Source: Thiotrichales bacterium (GTDB lineage: Bacteria > Pseudomonadota > Gammaproteobacteria > Beggiatoales > Beggiatoaceae). From it: DNA of 62,014 bases. The DNA is taken from the NCBI GenBank assembly GCA_016744475.1, contig JADGEH010000018.1, positions 1 to 62,014 on the forward strand, read 5' to 3'. This document shows, piece by piece, positions 39,422-49,043 of this stretch. Both the position numbers and the translations under genes were made by a program. Below the pieces are notes generated by a model. That model was not told the origin of the DNA and ran no database searches. It worked only from the letters and a program-made list of their open reading frames with translations. Numbering within the stretch: position 1 is the stretch's first letter; every line of letters starts with the position of its first letter.

Positions 39422-40414
39422 ATGCACTTACCTGAACTTCTACCGTGGCATCAAGTGCTGTGGGAACAACTCCAAACGGCGCGTCGTGAACAGCGCATGC
39501 CTCACGCGCTATTGCTCAGCGGTGTTAAAGGCATGGGCAAACAACGCTTTGCTCAGCGTCTTAGTTGGAGTTTATTGTGCGAGCAACCTGATAATTCAAC
39601 AGGCACGCCCTGCGGACAATGCAAGCCCTGTCATTTACTGCACGCTGATACCCATCCTGATTTTCTGCCCATAGTCCCTGAAGCTGAAGGCAAAATGATT
39701 AAAATCGCGCCCATTCGAGCTTTGCAGAATTTTTCTAGTTTGACGGCTAATTATGGACGTTACCATCTGATTTTGCTGCACCCAGCAGAAGCGATGAATC
39801 CTAATGCAGCCAATAGTTTATTAAAATTACTCGAAGAGCCACCGTCAGACACCTTACTCATCTTAATCAGTCATCATCCTCAAAAACTTTTGCCGACTAT
39901 TCGCAGTCGTTGCCAACAGTTAGATTTTAATCGTCCTGATCCTGATTTAAGTCGTACTTGGTTGGAACAACAATTCAATGAATCCTCCTTAAATGTCGAT
40001 TTATTATTGAATTTACAAGCTCGCGCACCTTTAGCTGCATTAGCAATGGCTGAACAAATGCCCAAGCGTCAACAGGTGTTTAATAGCTGGCAAGCCTTGT
40101 TAGACAAACGTCAAGAACCTTTAGCCACGGCTGCACAATGGCTGGAATTTGAACCTTTAAGCATACTAGAATGGTTGATTAGCTGGACAATGGATTTAAT
40201 TCGTTGTCGTAGTTTAGATAATGCCGATGGCGTACAAAACCATGACTTGCAAAATGCTTTACTGGTATTAAGCCATCGTTTTCAACCCCGTTTTTTATTT
40301 GATGTATTAAATGAACAATTACAACTGCGCCAATTGTTATTGCAAGATACCTCAGTTAAACCACAGAGTTTAATGGAAGATTTAGCCTTGTCTTGGTTGG
40401 AAAAAATAATGTAG
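39422..40414 (+). CDS. holB: DNA polymerase III delta-prime subunit
   Basis: 330 residues, typical of HolB. It belongs to the clamp-loader complex. LLLSGVKGMGKQRFAQ (about 31-46) is the P-loop-like segment of delta-prime, with the zinc motif CGQCKPCHLLHADTHPD and the sensor segments NAANSLLKLLEEPP and RSRCQQL. The protein opens and closes the beta clamp. The start is near MHLPELLPWH. It stands without tmk or tatD, unlike many proteobacteria. Confidence 0.9.
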   Translation: MHLPELLPWHQVLWEQLQTARREQRMPHALLLSGVKGMGKQRFAQRLSWSLLCEQPDNSTGTPCGQCKPCHLLHADTHPDFLPIVPEAEGKMIKIAPIRALQNFSSLTANYGRYHLILLHPAEAMNPNAANSLLKLLEEPPSDTLLILISHHPQKLLPTIRSRCQQLDFNRPDPDLSRTWLEQQFNESSLNVDLLLNLQARAPLAALAMAEQMPKRQQVFNSWQALLDKRQEPLATAAQWLEFEPLSILEWLISWTMDLIRCRSLDNADGVQNHDLQNALLVLSHRFQPRFLFDVLNEQLQLRQLLLQDTSVKPQSLMEDLALSWLEKIM

Positions 40415-40420
40415 AAGCTG

Positions 40421-40442
40421 TCTACCCCTCGCAACAAGTCTA
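40421..40442. repeat. Single type-A element end
   Basis: CCCCTCGCAACAAGTCTA matches the right end of type-A elements. It lies between the holB stop and yeaD. No partner left end is found. Confidence 0.7.
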
Positions 40443-40457
40443 TTCTAGGAGATACTT

Positions 40458-41369
40458 ATGTCCATGTTTGATATTGACACGCTTAACCAACAATTTGGTA
40501 TTGCAGAACAATTAAGCTTTGAACTTAAAGCTAAGGACTTTCCCATTGTAAACATCAGCAATGCCAGTGCTCATGCCAGCATCGCACTGCAAGGTGGACA
40601 TCTGATGACTTACCAGCCTCAAGGCCAAGCGCCTGTGATCTGGCTCAGCCAAGATGCCAAATATGTGGTGGGAAAATCTATTCGCGGCGGTGTGCCTATC
40701 TGTTGGCCTTGGTTTGGGCCACATGCAGAAGATGCCAGTCAACCAGGGCATGGACATGCGCGTACTGTAATGTGGGACGTCTTAGACACCACCGCACTCG
40801 ATGCTGCGACCACACAGATTCGCTTGCAATTACAAATGACTGAGAACACTCACAGACATTGGTCACACAATACGCCTGTACAAGTATGCATTACGGTAGG
40901 CGCGAATTTACAAGTGGAATTAGTCACTCGTAATGACACTGAACAAAGCCTCACGATCAGCGAAGCACTGCATACTTATTTCAATATCAGCGACATTAGT
41001 GATGTGCGTATTCTAGGCTTAGAAGATACGAGTTTTCTGGATAAAGTAGAGGGTATGCAACGCAAAACACAGCAAGGTGTAGTGAATATCGCCTCTGAAG
41101 TGGATCGCGTTTATCTCAATACGGCAGCAGATTGTGTCATTGAAGACCCTGGGTTTAAACGATGTATACGTATTCAAAAAACTGATAGTCAATCCACTAT
41201 TGTTTGGAACCCTTGGATTGAAAATGCTAAAAAAATGGGCGATCTTGGAGAACAAGGCTATCGCCGCATGTTATGTGTAGAAAGTGGAAATGCTTTGGAA
41301 AATAGCGTAGAGATAGCACCAGGAGAGAGCCATCGCTTAGCCGTGGTATACAGCGTGGAAACATTATAA
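40458..41369 (+). CDS. D-hexose-6-phosphate mutarotase (YeaD family)
   Basis: 303 residues of the galactose mutarotase-like aldose epimerase fold. Signatures are HASIALQGGHLMTYQPQG, RGGVPICWPWFGPH, GHGHARTVMWD, EALHTYFNISDI (catalytic His) and VVWNPWIENAK-like TIVWNPWIENAKKM. It interconverts alpha and beta anomers of glucose-6-phosphate. A GGAG site precedes the ATG. A bidirectional hairpin follows it. Confidence 0.88.
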   Translation: MSMFDIDTLNQQFGIAEQLSFELKAKDFPIVNISNASAHASIALQGGHLMTYQPQGQAPVIWLSQDAKYVVGKSIRGGVPICWPWFGPHAEDASQPGHGHARTVMWDVLDTTALDAATTQIRLQLQMTENTHRHWSHNTPVQVCITVGANLQVELVTRNDTEQSLTISEALHTYFNISDISDVRILGLEDTSFLDKVEGMQRKTQQGVVNIASEVDRVYLNTAADCVIEDPGFKRCIRIQKTDSQSTIVWNPWIENAKKMGDLGEQGYRRMLCVESGNALENSVEIAPGESHRLAVVYSVETL

Positions 41370-41385
41370 ATCTCTACATTAGCTT

Positions 41386-41414
41386 GTATCCGCAGACAAA
41401 CTATGTGCGGATAC
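41386..41414. terminator. Bidirectional terminator hairpin
   Basis: GTATCCGCA and TGCGGATAC form a 9-bp stem with an 11-base loop between the converging yeaD and kinase genes. TTTACT follows on plus and AAGCTAATG precedes it, so termination efficiency is moderate in both directions. Confidence 0.55.
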
Positions 41415-41415
41415 T

Positions 41416-43215
41416 TTACTGCCGAATATTCATCAGTTGTGGAAACTGTTTCAAATACATCTGCATTTGATTAATATCAAATAATTCTATGGCTTTTAGA
41501 ATACTTTGTGCCCATAGAACAAATCTATTGTACTGATGCTCTTCACCAAGACACAAAATTTCTTGTGCAAAAACCTCTATCTCATTAATAGATGAATGTG
41601 AGCTAAAGGCTTGCCAACGGGCAAACAGTTGCTTTTCTTGAGTCAATCGTTGCAAGGTTTCAGGTAAAGGTGATACTGATGGTGATGTATTTTGTATATC
41701 CAAGGTGCGCGTGGTGTCTAAACTCGCTACGGGTTCATCATGCTCCACCTTTTCCACCTGTGGAAAATGTAGATAAAAACAAGTACCACTACCTAAAGTA
41801 CTACGAAATTCAACGGTGCCTTGCATCAAGTTCATCAGACGTTGAGTGATAGTCAAACCTAAACCTAAGCCACCATATTCTTCTCGGCGTTGTGAGGATT
41901 GTTGTCCAAATGCGGCAAAAATTTTGGCTTGTTCTTCGGGTTTAATACCAATACCGGTATCTTCAACTTCAATCTGCAAATCCATCTTATTGCCCTGCTC
42001 TATTGGCACCGCATGAATGCGGAGTGTCACCTCACCTTGTGCTGTAAATTTAATCGCATTACCCAGTAGATTAAATAATATCTGACGTAAACGTGCTTCA
42101 TCGAGATAAATAAAATGAGGCACGTTTTCATTAATTTTGAGCGTGAAATTCAATTGCTTTTGTTGAATTTGAGGCCAAAACAAATTTTCTAATTCCTGGG
42201 CTAAGGTACGAATATTTAATTCGCTATACTCAAGATGCAATTGACTGGCTTCTAGTTTCGATAAATCCAGCATGTCATTAATCAGTTTCAGCAGGCTTTC
42301 TCCGCTGTTGTACATCACACGCAGATATTCTGATTGTTGTGGGTCTTTGATTTGCTGGCGCAGAAGATGATTGAAACCTAAAATAGCATTCATGGGGGTA
42401 CGTATTTCATGACTCATGGCAGCCAGAAAGCGTGATTTTATTTGATTGGCTTCTTCTGCATCTTGTTTAGCTTTTTGTAACTCTTTTTGGTGTTGTTCTA
42501 TTTGTTGCAGCATATCATTGAAACCCTGCATTAATCCTTGTAGCTCTTCTCCTCCATGTGGCCTAGCACGAAGTTGGTAGTTTTTACTCGTAGATACTTT
42601 TTTAATAATACCTAATAGATGTAATAAAGGACGGCTAATGGTACGTTGTAATAAATCAGCTAAAACAAAAGCTATAGTTAAAGCAATGAGCAAAACGCTA
42701 GGAATAAAAACAGCATAGGTTTTGATGCGTGCATCTAAACGCGATAAGTCCACTTGCAAATACACCCAGGCAATGATTTTTTGTTTGCCTATGACTGGAC
42801 GTGCAATATCTAAATGTTTTTCATGAAATTCTTGATGTATTTTAATCGGCAATTTATGCGAATTTTTTCTATATTGTTGTAAAGGATGAGGCGGGGTGTA
42901 TTCGCTGAGTAGACCGCGAGAAGGAAAGTATAAAGCGGCATAGATGATTTCAGGATGATTCTCAAGATGTTCTAATAAGAGTGTATGTGTATCATCAAAA
43001 GCACCAAATAATAAAGGTGCATCCATGTTTTTCGCCGTTGCTTCGGCCACAATGGAGAAATCACGCACTAAACTTTGACGCACAGCACCTAGACTTTCAT
43101 GTACAAAAAATACAATAACTACTAATAAGGTGCTGCCCGTGGTCAACATGAACATCAATAATAGGCGCTTACGCAATGTCCCTAGATATTGCAACATATT
43201 TCCATCCTTGCTCAC
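41416..43215 (-). CDS. Membrane histidine kinase with HAMP and conserved tail
   Basis: 599 residues. Helix one (about 15-37) and helix two (about 165-187) flank a periplasmic sensor (40-165), then a HAMP domain (about 190-240), HisKA with the phospho-His in MSHEIRTPMNAI, and HATPase (NAIKFTA, DTGIGIKPEE, GGLGLGLTI). It has no receiver domain. The last ~80 residues resemble the tail of the hybrid kinase at 19152-22547. It lies 20 bases from the yfiR-like gene and 529 bases below the HTH-ferredoxin gene on one strand, so the three are probably one operon. Confidence 0.88.
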   Translation of the reverse strand: MSKDGNMLQYLGTLRKRLLLMFMLTTGSTLLVVIVFFVHESLGAVRQSLVRDFSIVAEATAKNMDAPLLFGAFDDTHTLLLEHLENHPEIIYAALYFPSRGLLSEYTPPHPLQQYRKNSHKLPIKIHQEFHEKHLDIARPVIGKQKIIAWVYLQVDLSRLDARIKTYAVFIPSVLLIALTIAFVLADLLQRTISRPLLHLLGIIKKVSTSKNYQLRARPHGGEELQGLMQGFNDMLQQIEQHQKELQKAKQDAEEANQIKSRFLAAMSHEIRTPMNAILGFNHLLRQQIKDPQQSEYLRVMYNSGESLLKLINDMLDLSKLEASQLHLEYSELNIRTLAQELENLFWPQIQQKQLNFTLKINENVPHFIYLDEARLRQILFNLLGNAIKFTAQGEVTLRIHAVPIEQGNKMDLQIEVEDTGIGIKPEEQAKIFAAFGQQSSQRREEYGGLGLGLTITQRLMNLMQGTVEFRSTLGSGTCFYLHFPQVEKVEHDEPVASLDTTRTLDIQNTSPSVSPLPETLQRLTQEKQLFARWQAFSSHSSINEIEVFAQEILCLGEEHQYNRFVLWAQSILKAIELFDINQMQMYLKQFPQLMNIRQ

Positions 43216-43235
43216 AGCTTTTGCATCATCTCTAA

Positions 43236-43778
43236 TTAATCAATGATCCGAGCGAGTTTTAATAACTTGTAATGCAGTTTAATATGAGCTTGTTGAGCAG
43301 CTTGACGATTAATTTCAAATTTTATAGCTTGTTTTTCTGAGTACAAACCAATCATACCGCCTTGTTTGGCAAAACCAGGAGATTCTCCAACTGTTAATAC
43401 GGCATGATGTTGTACTGCTTTTAATAAAGTGGGCAATAAAGAAAAAGCGGAAGTGGTTAAAAACACCAATTCACATTGACGCGCTTCTAAAGGTTGACGT
43501 AGATAATGAACCTGTATGGCTCGACCCTCTACTGTTTCTTCTGCCAGTGCTGCTTCTAGCTTGCCTTGAAAAGGATTAGCCCCTAATACGCACAGGCGCA
43601 AGGGGCTATTAGACGTGGCAAAGTGGCTGGCAGGCCATTTTACGAAGTAAGTGAAATGTAATAAAAAAACAGCTTTCACCTGATATTCGTGAAAATGAGC
43701 CTCTTGTCCTTGCAGATTCGGACTAGAAAAGATCGAAAACAGGCTTAGGAAGGCGTAGATAAAGGCGTTTGAGCGCAT
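43236..43778 (-). CDS. YfiR-like periplasmic protein (DUF4154)
   Basis: 180 residues. An N-terminal signal peptide (IYAFLSLFSIFSSPNLQG) precedes the DUF4154 core: EYQVKAVFLLHFTYFVKWP, LRLCVLGANPF, GRAIQVHYLRQP, CELVFLTTSA and AVLTVGESPGFAKQGGMIG. In Pseudomonas YfiR represses the diguanylate cyclase YfiN from the periplasm. Here a periplasmic-sensor histidine kinase lies directly downstream and may be the partner. It overlaps the upstream HTH-ferredoxin gene by 34 bases. Confidence 0.85.
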   Translation of the reverse strand: MRSNAFIYAFLSLFSIFSSPNLQGQEAHFHEYQVKAVFLLHFTYFVKWPASHFATSNSPLRLCVLGANPFQGKLEAALAEETVEGRAIQVHYLRQPLEARQCELVFLTTSAFSLLPTLLKAVQHHAVLTVGESPGFAKQGGMIGLYSEKQAIKFEINRQAAQQAHIKLHYKLLKLARIID

Positions 43779-45280
43779 GATGTTTGTATCAAAGAAAAAA
43801 ATTGTGACTCAGGCAATTGTTGAGTCTGGGTAAGCACTTCATGTAAGCCAGACACAAACACAGATTCTCCAGCCACATACATTTGATGATGTTGTAAATC
43901 CGCCAAATCAGTCGCTAAAGCAGTCGCCACTTTATCGGCATCCGAATCTTCTTGATCTGTCAGCAAAGGTCTGTATGTGAATTGATCCAAGGCATCCGTC
44001 CAAGCTCGACAGAGATTATTCATATAATGCCCAGCTGGGGTGTTGGCTATCCAATATAATCGAATAGATTCCGCACGTTCCACTGACACGGTTTGTTCAA
44101 TTAAACTTTTAAGCGCTGCAAAACCATCGCCTTGAGCCACAAAAATCAAATGTGTACCAGCTTCTTGGTGTAAGACGAAATCGCCTTCAGGGCCTTGCAA
44201 TTCTATCGTATCGCCGACGCTGACTTGTTTAAACAAGGTGGATAGAAATTCATCCGAATCTGTGTTGCGCAAATGAAACTGTAAATGGTGACCATCGCAA
44301 GGACAACTAGCCATTGATAAGGCTGATGTACTGCTCATTTTACGAACAGGATTAGATTCTGTGCCCTCTATACTGAAGCTTAATCGAGCCCCTTGCCCCG
44401 CCATAAAACGCAAACTTTGAGTTTTCGGTGTTTGTAACTGCAAAATCAATAAATCATCACTGGAGCGAATACATTGTTTCACGCTGGTGCGAATGTTTTG
44501 CAAAGGAATATCTTCTACATGTTGTGCTTCAGCGGCTTCTAAGGTGGCATCGGTCGCCGCCGTGTAGGAGCACATCAACACATAACCTAGATTTTGTTCA
44601 GTCGGGCTAAGTTCATAGCTATGTTCACGGATTTTTAGCGTTTCACCCGATATGACACGGGCTTTACAGGCTCCACAATGACCACTGGTACAACCATAAT
44701 TCAAATGCAAACCCGCATTCAATGCCGCTTCTAATAAAGAATGCTGACCTTCCAATAAAAACTCTTTACCACTGGGGATGACTTTAATGGTGGCTGATAA
44801 CAAACGCAAAAAAGTATCGCGCACCAATAACTCGGTTTTGCGCTGAGAGACTTTAGGATGTTTGCACAGTTCTTCGTGTAACCATTCTTGCAATGCTTTT
44901 AAACTGGGATGGGGCGAGGCTTGTTGTGCGCTGTCTAATTGGTGTTCTAGTTGTTCGGCTAATTGTGCGTAGTGTTGCAAAGCAGCGCGTGTTTCAACTA
45001 ATTCATAGCTTAAATGTGTGAGGCGTTTTGCCAGCACTTCAGGCGGAGGTAATGAAGTTTGTTCTCGATCAGAAGGAGAAGCATGGGTGCGAATGTGGCG
45101 CACCCGTTCTAAGGCTGAATCATCTTCTAAATGTGCTTGAGGATAAGCACGTAATAAGTCTGAAGCTTTAATCATGCCTTCAAACGTGGATAATTCATTA
45201 TTAAGAATTTTTTTCTGTAAAGCGCCTCGACTCGCACCGACTAAACGCGCCGCACGAGACACCGTTAATAATTGTGGCAT
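43745..45280 (-). CDS. HTH-coiled coil-2Fe2S ferredoxin-reductase fusion
   Basis: 511 residues. Residues 5-45 form a small HTH (LTVSRAARLVGASRGALQKK). Residues 80-125 are coiled coil. Residues 163-240 are a plant-type 2Fe-2S domain with Cys197, Cys202, Cys205 and Cys237 (CTSGHCGACKA, then MCSY). Residues about 260-500 resemble an FNR-type flavin reductase (MAGQGARLSFSI, QGPEGDFVL, LIFVAQGDGFAALKSL). The FAD-binding RxYS motif is degenerate (RKMSSTSALS), so flavin binding is uncertain. A redox-active DNA-binding switch is suggested. The gene overlaps the yfiR-like gene, placing it in a signalling operon with the kinase. Confidence 0.75.
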   Translation of the reverse strand: MPQLLTVSRAARLVGASRGALQKKILNNELSTFEGMIKASDLLRAYPQAHLEDDSALERVRHIRTHASPSDREQTSLPPPEVLAKRLTHLSYELVETRAALQHYAQLAEQLEHQLDSAQQASPHPSLKALQEWLHEELCKHPKVSQRKTELLVRDTFLRLLSATIKVIPSGKEFLLEGQHSLLEAALNAGLHLNYGCTSGHCGACKARVISGETLKIREHSYELSPTEQNLGYVLMCSYTAATDATLEAAEAQHVEDIPLQNIRTSVKQCIRSSDDLLILQLQTPKTQSLRFMAGQGARLSFSIEGTESNPVRKMSSTSALSMASCPCDGHHLQFHLRNTDSDEFLSTLFKQVSVGDTIELQGPEGDFVLHQEAGTHLIFVAQGDGFAALKSLIEQTVSVERAESIRLYWIANTPAGHYMNNLCRAWTDALDQFTYRPLLTDQEDSDADKVATALATDLADLQHHQMYVAGESVFVSGLHEVLTQTQQLPESQFFSLIQTSCAQTPLSTPS

Positions 45281-45336
45281 GTCATCTTCTCCTTATGAAT
45301 GATCGGAAAACAAGAGTTTAGGACTCATGCATGGCT

Positions 45337-45897
45337 TTAAGCTAATTCAGCTTTCCATTTGATATTACAGCCTATACTAGGATATTGCTGTGTAGCGGGA
45401 ATCATCTCGCCCGCTAATAATTGATCCATAGCCGCCATCAATTCATGACCGGTGACAGGTTGATTGTTTCTAGGCGTGGAAGCATCAAAACGACCGCGAT
45501 ACACACATTCTAAATCCGCATTAAATAAATAAAAATCGGGGGTGCACGCAGCTTGATAAGCTTTTGCAATGGCTTGGCTTTCATCGTATAAGTAAGTAAA
45601 ACAATGATCAAATGAGGCGGCCAGTTCAGCCATCTTTTCCGGTGCATCATCAGGATAATTCGCCACATCATTGGCATTAATGGCAATGCTTTGAATTGAA
45701 TATTTTTTTATAATATTGACTAACTGCGGAAAAATATGCTTAACATAAGGACAATGATTACAAATAAACATGATCATAGTGCCTTTGTCGCCTTTTAACT
45801 GAGACAAGTGTTGCACAGCCCCCGTCGCAGGTTCAGGTAAAGAAAAATCCGTTGCCACGGTACCTAAAGGCAACATTGTAGAAGGGGTTTCAGACAT
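45337..45897 (-). CDS. Thioredoxin-like/AhpC-TSA family protein
   Basis: 186 residues with a peroxiredoxin/thioredoxin fold. The active site CNHCPYVKH (about 46-54, IMFICNHCPYVKHIF) has a CxxC motif. AINANDVANYPDD and the C-terminal NNQPVTGHELMAAMDQLLAG match a conserved family of cytoplasmic thioredoxin-like proteins with no fixed role. No signal peptide is seen. The gene is upstream of the HTH-ferredoxin gene on the same strand, with a 56-base gap, so it may belong to that redox operon. Confidence 0.85.
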   Translation of the reverse strand: MSETPSTMLPLGTVATDFSLPEPATGAVQHLSQLKGDKGTMIMFICNHCPYVKHIFPQLVNIIKKYSIQSIAINANDVANYPDDAPEKMAELAASFDHCFTYLYDESQAIAKAYQAACTPDFYLFNADLECVYRGRFDASTPRNNQPVTGHELMAAMDQLLAGEMIPATQQYPSIGCNIKWKAELA

Positions 45898-46066
45898 GCC
45901 ATGTTCTCCTTAAAATAACTTTCTGCATCAATGCGATTGAATTATCCAGATAGGGACACCATTACTTTGCTTTAGATATAATTGATATTCAATTCATCAG
46001 TTAATCGCTTATATATTTCTAGTCTTTTATTTATTCACTTAGCGTGCATCAGTTGAAGCTTATTTT

Positions 46067-47206
46067 ATGATGGAACTCTCATACATTAACCACCTATCCT
46101 CTGTGTCTGCGACGCAATGGAACGGCTTGAGCGATGGGCGCAATCCCTTTGTGCAACATGCATTTCTTAATGCCCTAGAAACTTGTGATTGCCTGCATCC
46201 TTTTGGCTGGCAACCGCTACACATAGTCGTCCACGAGCACGATCAGCTGGTGGGCGCGTTGCCCTTATACATTAAAAGCAATTCTTACGGTGAATTTGTA
46301 TTTGATTGGGCTTGGGCTTCGGCCTATGAACGCAGTGGTCGAGCTTATTACCCGAAACTGGTCTGCTCCATCCCTTACACACCTGCGACAGGGCCGCGAT
46401 TATTAGTGCATCCAGAGGCCGATCAACATACCGTGAAACAGTGGCTTGTCCAAGGTGCGCTGCAAATGGCGCAGCAGCAAAAACTCTCTTCATTACATTA
46501 TTTATTTACTAATCAAGAAGATACCGACTTCTTGCGCGAGAGTGGTTTAATGCTACGTCTAGGCTATCAATTTCATTGGGATAATGCTGATTATCGAGAT
46601 TTTGATCATTACCTAGAACAATTCACCTCGAAAAAACGTAAACAAATTAAACGTGAACGGCGTGACGCGCAAAACAGCGACGTAGAGATCGAGATTTTAG
46701 ACGGCTATCAAGCTCAAGAACATCATTGGCAAGCTTTCCATCAATTTTACAGTTCTACCTTTGAACGTAAATCAGGTATTCCTACCTTATCTCTGGCTTT
46801 TTTTCAAACGCTGGCGCAGACCATGCCAGAAGCCATTGTGTTGGTGATGGCGCACAATTCACAGGGTTATGTGGCGGGTGCGTTTAATCTGCGCGGCACT
46901 GATGCGCTGTATGGACGGCATTATGGCTGTATCGAACACTATCGCCATCTGCATTTTGAAATTTGCTATTATCAAACATTAGAGTATTGTATAGCGCAAA
47001 AATTACAGCGTTTTGAAGCAGGTGCACAAGGTGAACACAAACTCAGTCGGGGTTTTATCCCCACACCAACGTGGTCTGCTCATTGGTTGGCTGATAAACC
47101 TTTTTCTCAACTCATCCAAGGTTTTTTGCAGCATGAAACCAAAGCAATGCTGAGTGACATTGAAGATTTAAAAACCCATGCGCCCTTCAAACAAAAAAGC
47201 CTCTAA
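46067..47206 (+). CDS. GNAT/FemAB-like N-acyltransferase (COG3146 type)
   Basis: 379 residues. Distinctive motifs are NPFVQHAFLNALE, FDWAWASAYERSG, YYPKLVCSIPYTPATGPRLL, SKKRKQIKRERRDA, and YGRHYGCIEHYRHLHFEICY. These match the family of peptidogalycan-biosynthesis-like GNAT enzymes of proteobacteria, which probably move an acyl group to an amine. It precedes aat and bpt in the same direction, so the three acyl- or aminoacyl-transfer genes may form an operon. A tandem ATGATG start is used. Confidence 0.85.
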   Translation: MMELSYINHLSSVSATQWNGLSDGRNPFVQHAFLNALETCDCLHPFGWQPLHIVVHEHDQLVGALPLYIKSNSYGEFVFDWAWASAYERSGRAYYPKLVCSIPYTPATGPRLLVHPEADQHTVKQWLVQGALQMAQQQKLSSLHYLFTNQEDTDFLRESGLMLRLGYQFHWDNADYRDFDHYLEQFTSKKRKQIKRERRDAQNSDVEIEILDGYQAQEHHWQAFHQFYSSTFERKSGIPTLSLAFFQTLAQTMPEAIVLVMAHNSQGYVAGAFNLRGTDALYGRHYGCIEHYRHLHFEICYYQTLEYCIAQKLQRFEAGAQGEHKLSRGFIPTPTWSAHWLADKPFSQLIQGFLQHETKAMLSDIEDLKTHAPFKQKSL

Positions 47207-47213
47207 GCCCCAT

Positions 47214-47918
47214 ATGCGCCGCCCTTACTGGATTCCTTTTAATGCCCCAGCCGATGACTTTCCCCCTCTGGAACACGCCCTAGAACAGCCTGATGGCCTG
47301 TTAGCCATTGGCGGCGATCTCAATGTTCGTCGTTTGTTGGTGGCTTACCAACGGGGTATTTTCCCCTGGTATAGCGACGACCAGCCGATTCTATGGTGGT
47401 CGCCTGATCCGCGTATGGTGCTGTTTCCTGAACAACTCAAAGTCTCGCGTAGCCTGCGTAAAAACATCCGCAATAGTGGCTTTCGCGTGACCCTAAACCA
47501 AGCCTTTGAAGCCGTGTTATTTGCCTGTGCCCGCGTACCCCGCCGCGATCAAGAAGGCACCTGGATCACCGCCGACATACAAACCGCCTACACCCGCTTA
47601 CACGAACAAGGCTTTGCCCATTCCGTCGAATGCTGGTACCAAGATCAATTGGTCGGCGGTTTATACGGTGTGAGTCTTGGCAAAGTATTTTTTGGCGAAT
47701 CCATGTTTAGCTTAATGAGCAACGCCTCCAAAGTGGCTTTTACGCGCTTTGTCGAATACTTGCACACACAAGATTACCGCTTAATTGATTGCCAAATTCA
47801 CAGCGAACACCTCGCCAGTCTGGGTGCCCAGCCCATCACACGCAAAGCCTTCAAACAATGCCTAGAAACGGCCTGCACCTCCCTAGAACCCGCCAATGAT
47901 TGGCCCACAGAACTCTAA
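47214..47918 (+). CDS. aat: Leucyl/phenylalanyl-tRNA-protein transferase
   Basis: 234 residues from the ATG at 47214. The in-frame ATG at 47178 overlaps the previous gene and lacks a ribosome site. It adds Leu or Phe to proteins with N-terminal Arg or Lys, marking them for ClpAP. Signatures are DGLLAIGGDLNVRRLLVAYQ, GIFPWYSDDQPILWWSPDPR, FAHSVECWYQDQLVGGLYG, FGESMFSLMSNASKVAF and DCQIHSEHLASLGAQPITR. It overlaps bpt by 23 bases. Confidence 0.95.
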   Translation: MRRPYWIPFNAPADDFPPLEHALEQPDGLLAIGGDLNVRRLLVAYQRGIFPWYSDDQPILWWSPDPRMVLFPEQLKVSRSLRKNIRNSGFRVTLNQAFEAVLFACARVPRRDQEGTWITADIQTAYTRLHEQGFAHSVECWYQDQLVGGLYGVSLGKVFFGESMFSLMSNASKVAFTRFVEYLHTQDYRLIDCQIHSEHLASLGAQPITRKAFKQCLETACTSLEPANDWPTEL

Positions 47919-48654
47919 ATATATGCGTCCTTTTGTCCAGCATCGCCAGCTTAACCTCTACGCCACACCGCCGCATGATTGCAGCTACCTGCCGGGCAAT
48001 GAAGCTACCACTATCTTTCTTGACCCCTACATGCACAAAGACCCGCATCTGTATAGCAACCTGTCTTCGCAAGGTTTTCGGCGCAGCGGCGATCATCTCT
48101 ATCGCCCGCACTGCCCCAATTGCCAAGCCTGCGAATCTGTGCGTGTGCCGGTGTGGGACTTCAGCTTTAGCCGCAACCAAACACGCACCTGGAAAAAAAA
48201 TCAAGATTTAGACATCTTAGCCTGCGCCCCCGTGTATCGCGCCGAACACTTCCAGCTCTATCGCCACTACATCGCCCAACGCCATAAAGGCGGCGGCATG
48301 GACGATCCCACGCCCGATACCTACATGCAATTTCTCACCAGCCATTGGGCCGATACCTGTTTTTATGAATTTCGCTTAGAGGGCAAACTGCTCATGGTCG
48401 CCATTGTCGATCTGTTTGACCACGGCTTATCTGCTGTTTACACCTTCTTTGATCCACACACGCAATACGCCCAGCGTAGCCTAGGGCGTTATGCCGTGTT
48501 GTTTGAAATTTACGAAGCCAAACGGCTTAATCTTAGTTGGTTATACTTGGGCTACTGGATTCAAGATTGCCAAAAAATGCGTTACAAAACCGACTACAAA
48601 CCGCTAGAACACTATATACAAGGTGAATGGCAGCGCAAAAAAACCACTGAATAG
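47896..48654 (+). CDS. bpt: Aspartate/glutamate leucyltransferase
   Basis: 252 residues of the Bpt/Ate family. It adds Leu to N-terminal Asp or Glu. CSYLPGNEATTIFLDP, SQGFRRSGDHLYRPHCPNC (Cys pair), RHKGGGMDDPTPDTYMQFL and YLGYWIQDCQKMRYKTDYKP are diagnostic. It forms the standard N-degron pair with aat. Downstream of it is a 389-base gap before dnaJ. Confidence 0.95.
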   Translation: MIGPQNSKYMRPFVQHRQLNLYATPPHDCSYLPGNEATTIFLDPYMHKDPHLYSNLSSQGFRRSGDHLYRPHCPNCQACESVRVPVWDFSFSRNQTRTWKKNQDLDILACAPVYRAEHFQLYRHYIAQRHKGGGMDDPTPDTYMQFLTSHWADTCFYEFRLEGKLLMVAIVDLFDHGLSAVYTFFDPHTQYAQRSLGRYAVLFEIYEAKRLNLSWLYLGYWIQDCQKMRYKTDYKPLEHYIQGEWQRKKTTE

Positions 48655-49043
48655 ACATTACATCGTCTGCGTCATAAAACCCAAGGATGACAGGAAAATC
48701 CCCCCTAGACCCTTGAAGATGCGCGTATTGCACATACAAAACAGCCAGTCAAAGTATTTGCACACAGCGCATAGCAGGCTCTGTTGACATTTGGAGGCTA
48801 GCGGCTTTTTACCCCCTTTCCGTGCTGACAACGTTATTTTTTCTACCCGTAGAATGAAAAATATCTTGTCCGCTCAAAATGTGGCTAACAATCCCATCAG
48901 CCCCAAATATCAACAAAGCCTAGAGACACACCGACTGAAAAAGCAGCGGGAAATAGAGTCTAAAAACCAATGCAGTATTTTCTTAGGGCAAAATCGCCTA
49001 CAATTCCCTCCCCCCAAACATCTTAGAGCAAGACACAGCCATT
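48655..49043. other. Gap between bpt and dnaJ
   Basis: No gene, repeat or clear promoter is recognised in these 389 bases. One short ORF at 48791-49057 overlaps the dnaJ start and shows no homology signs. dnaK and grpE, usual dnaJ neighbours, are absent. Confidence 0.5.
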
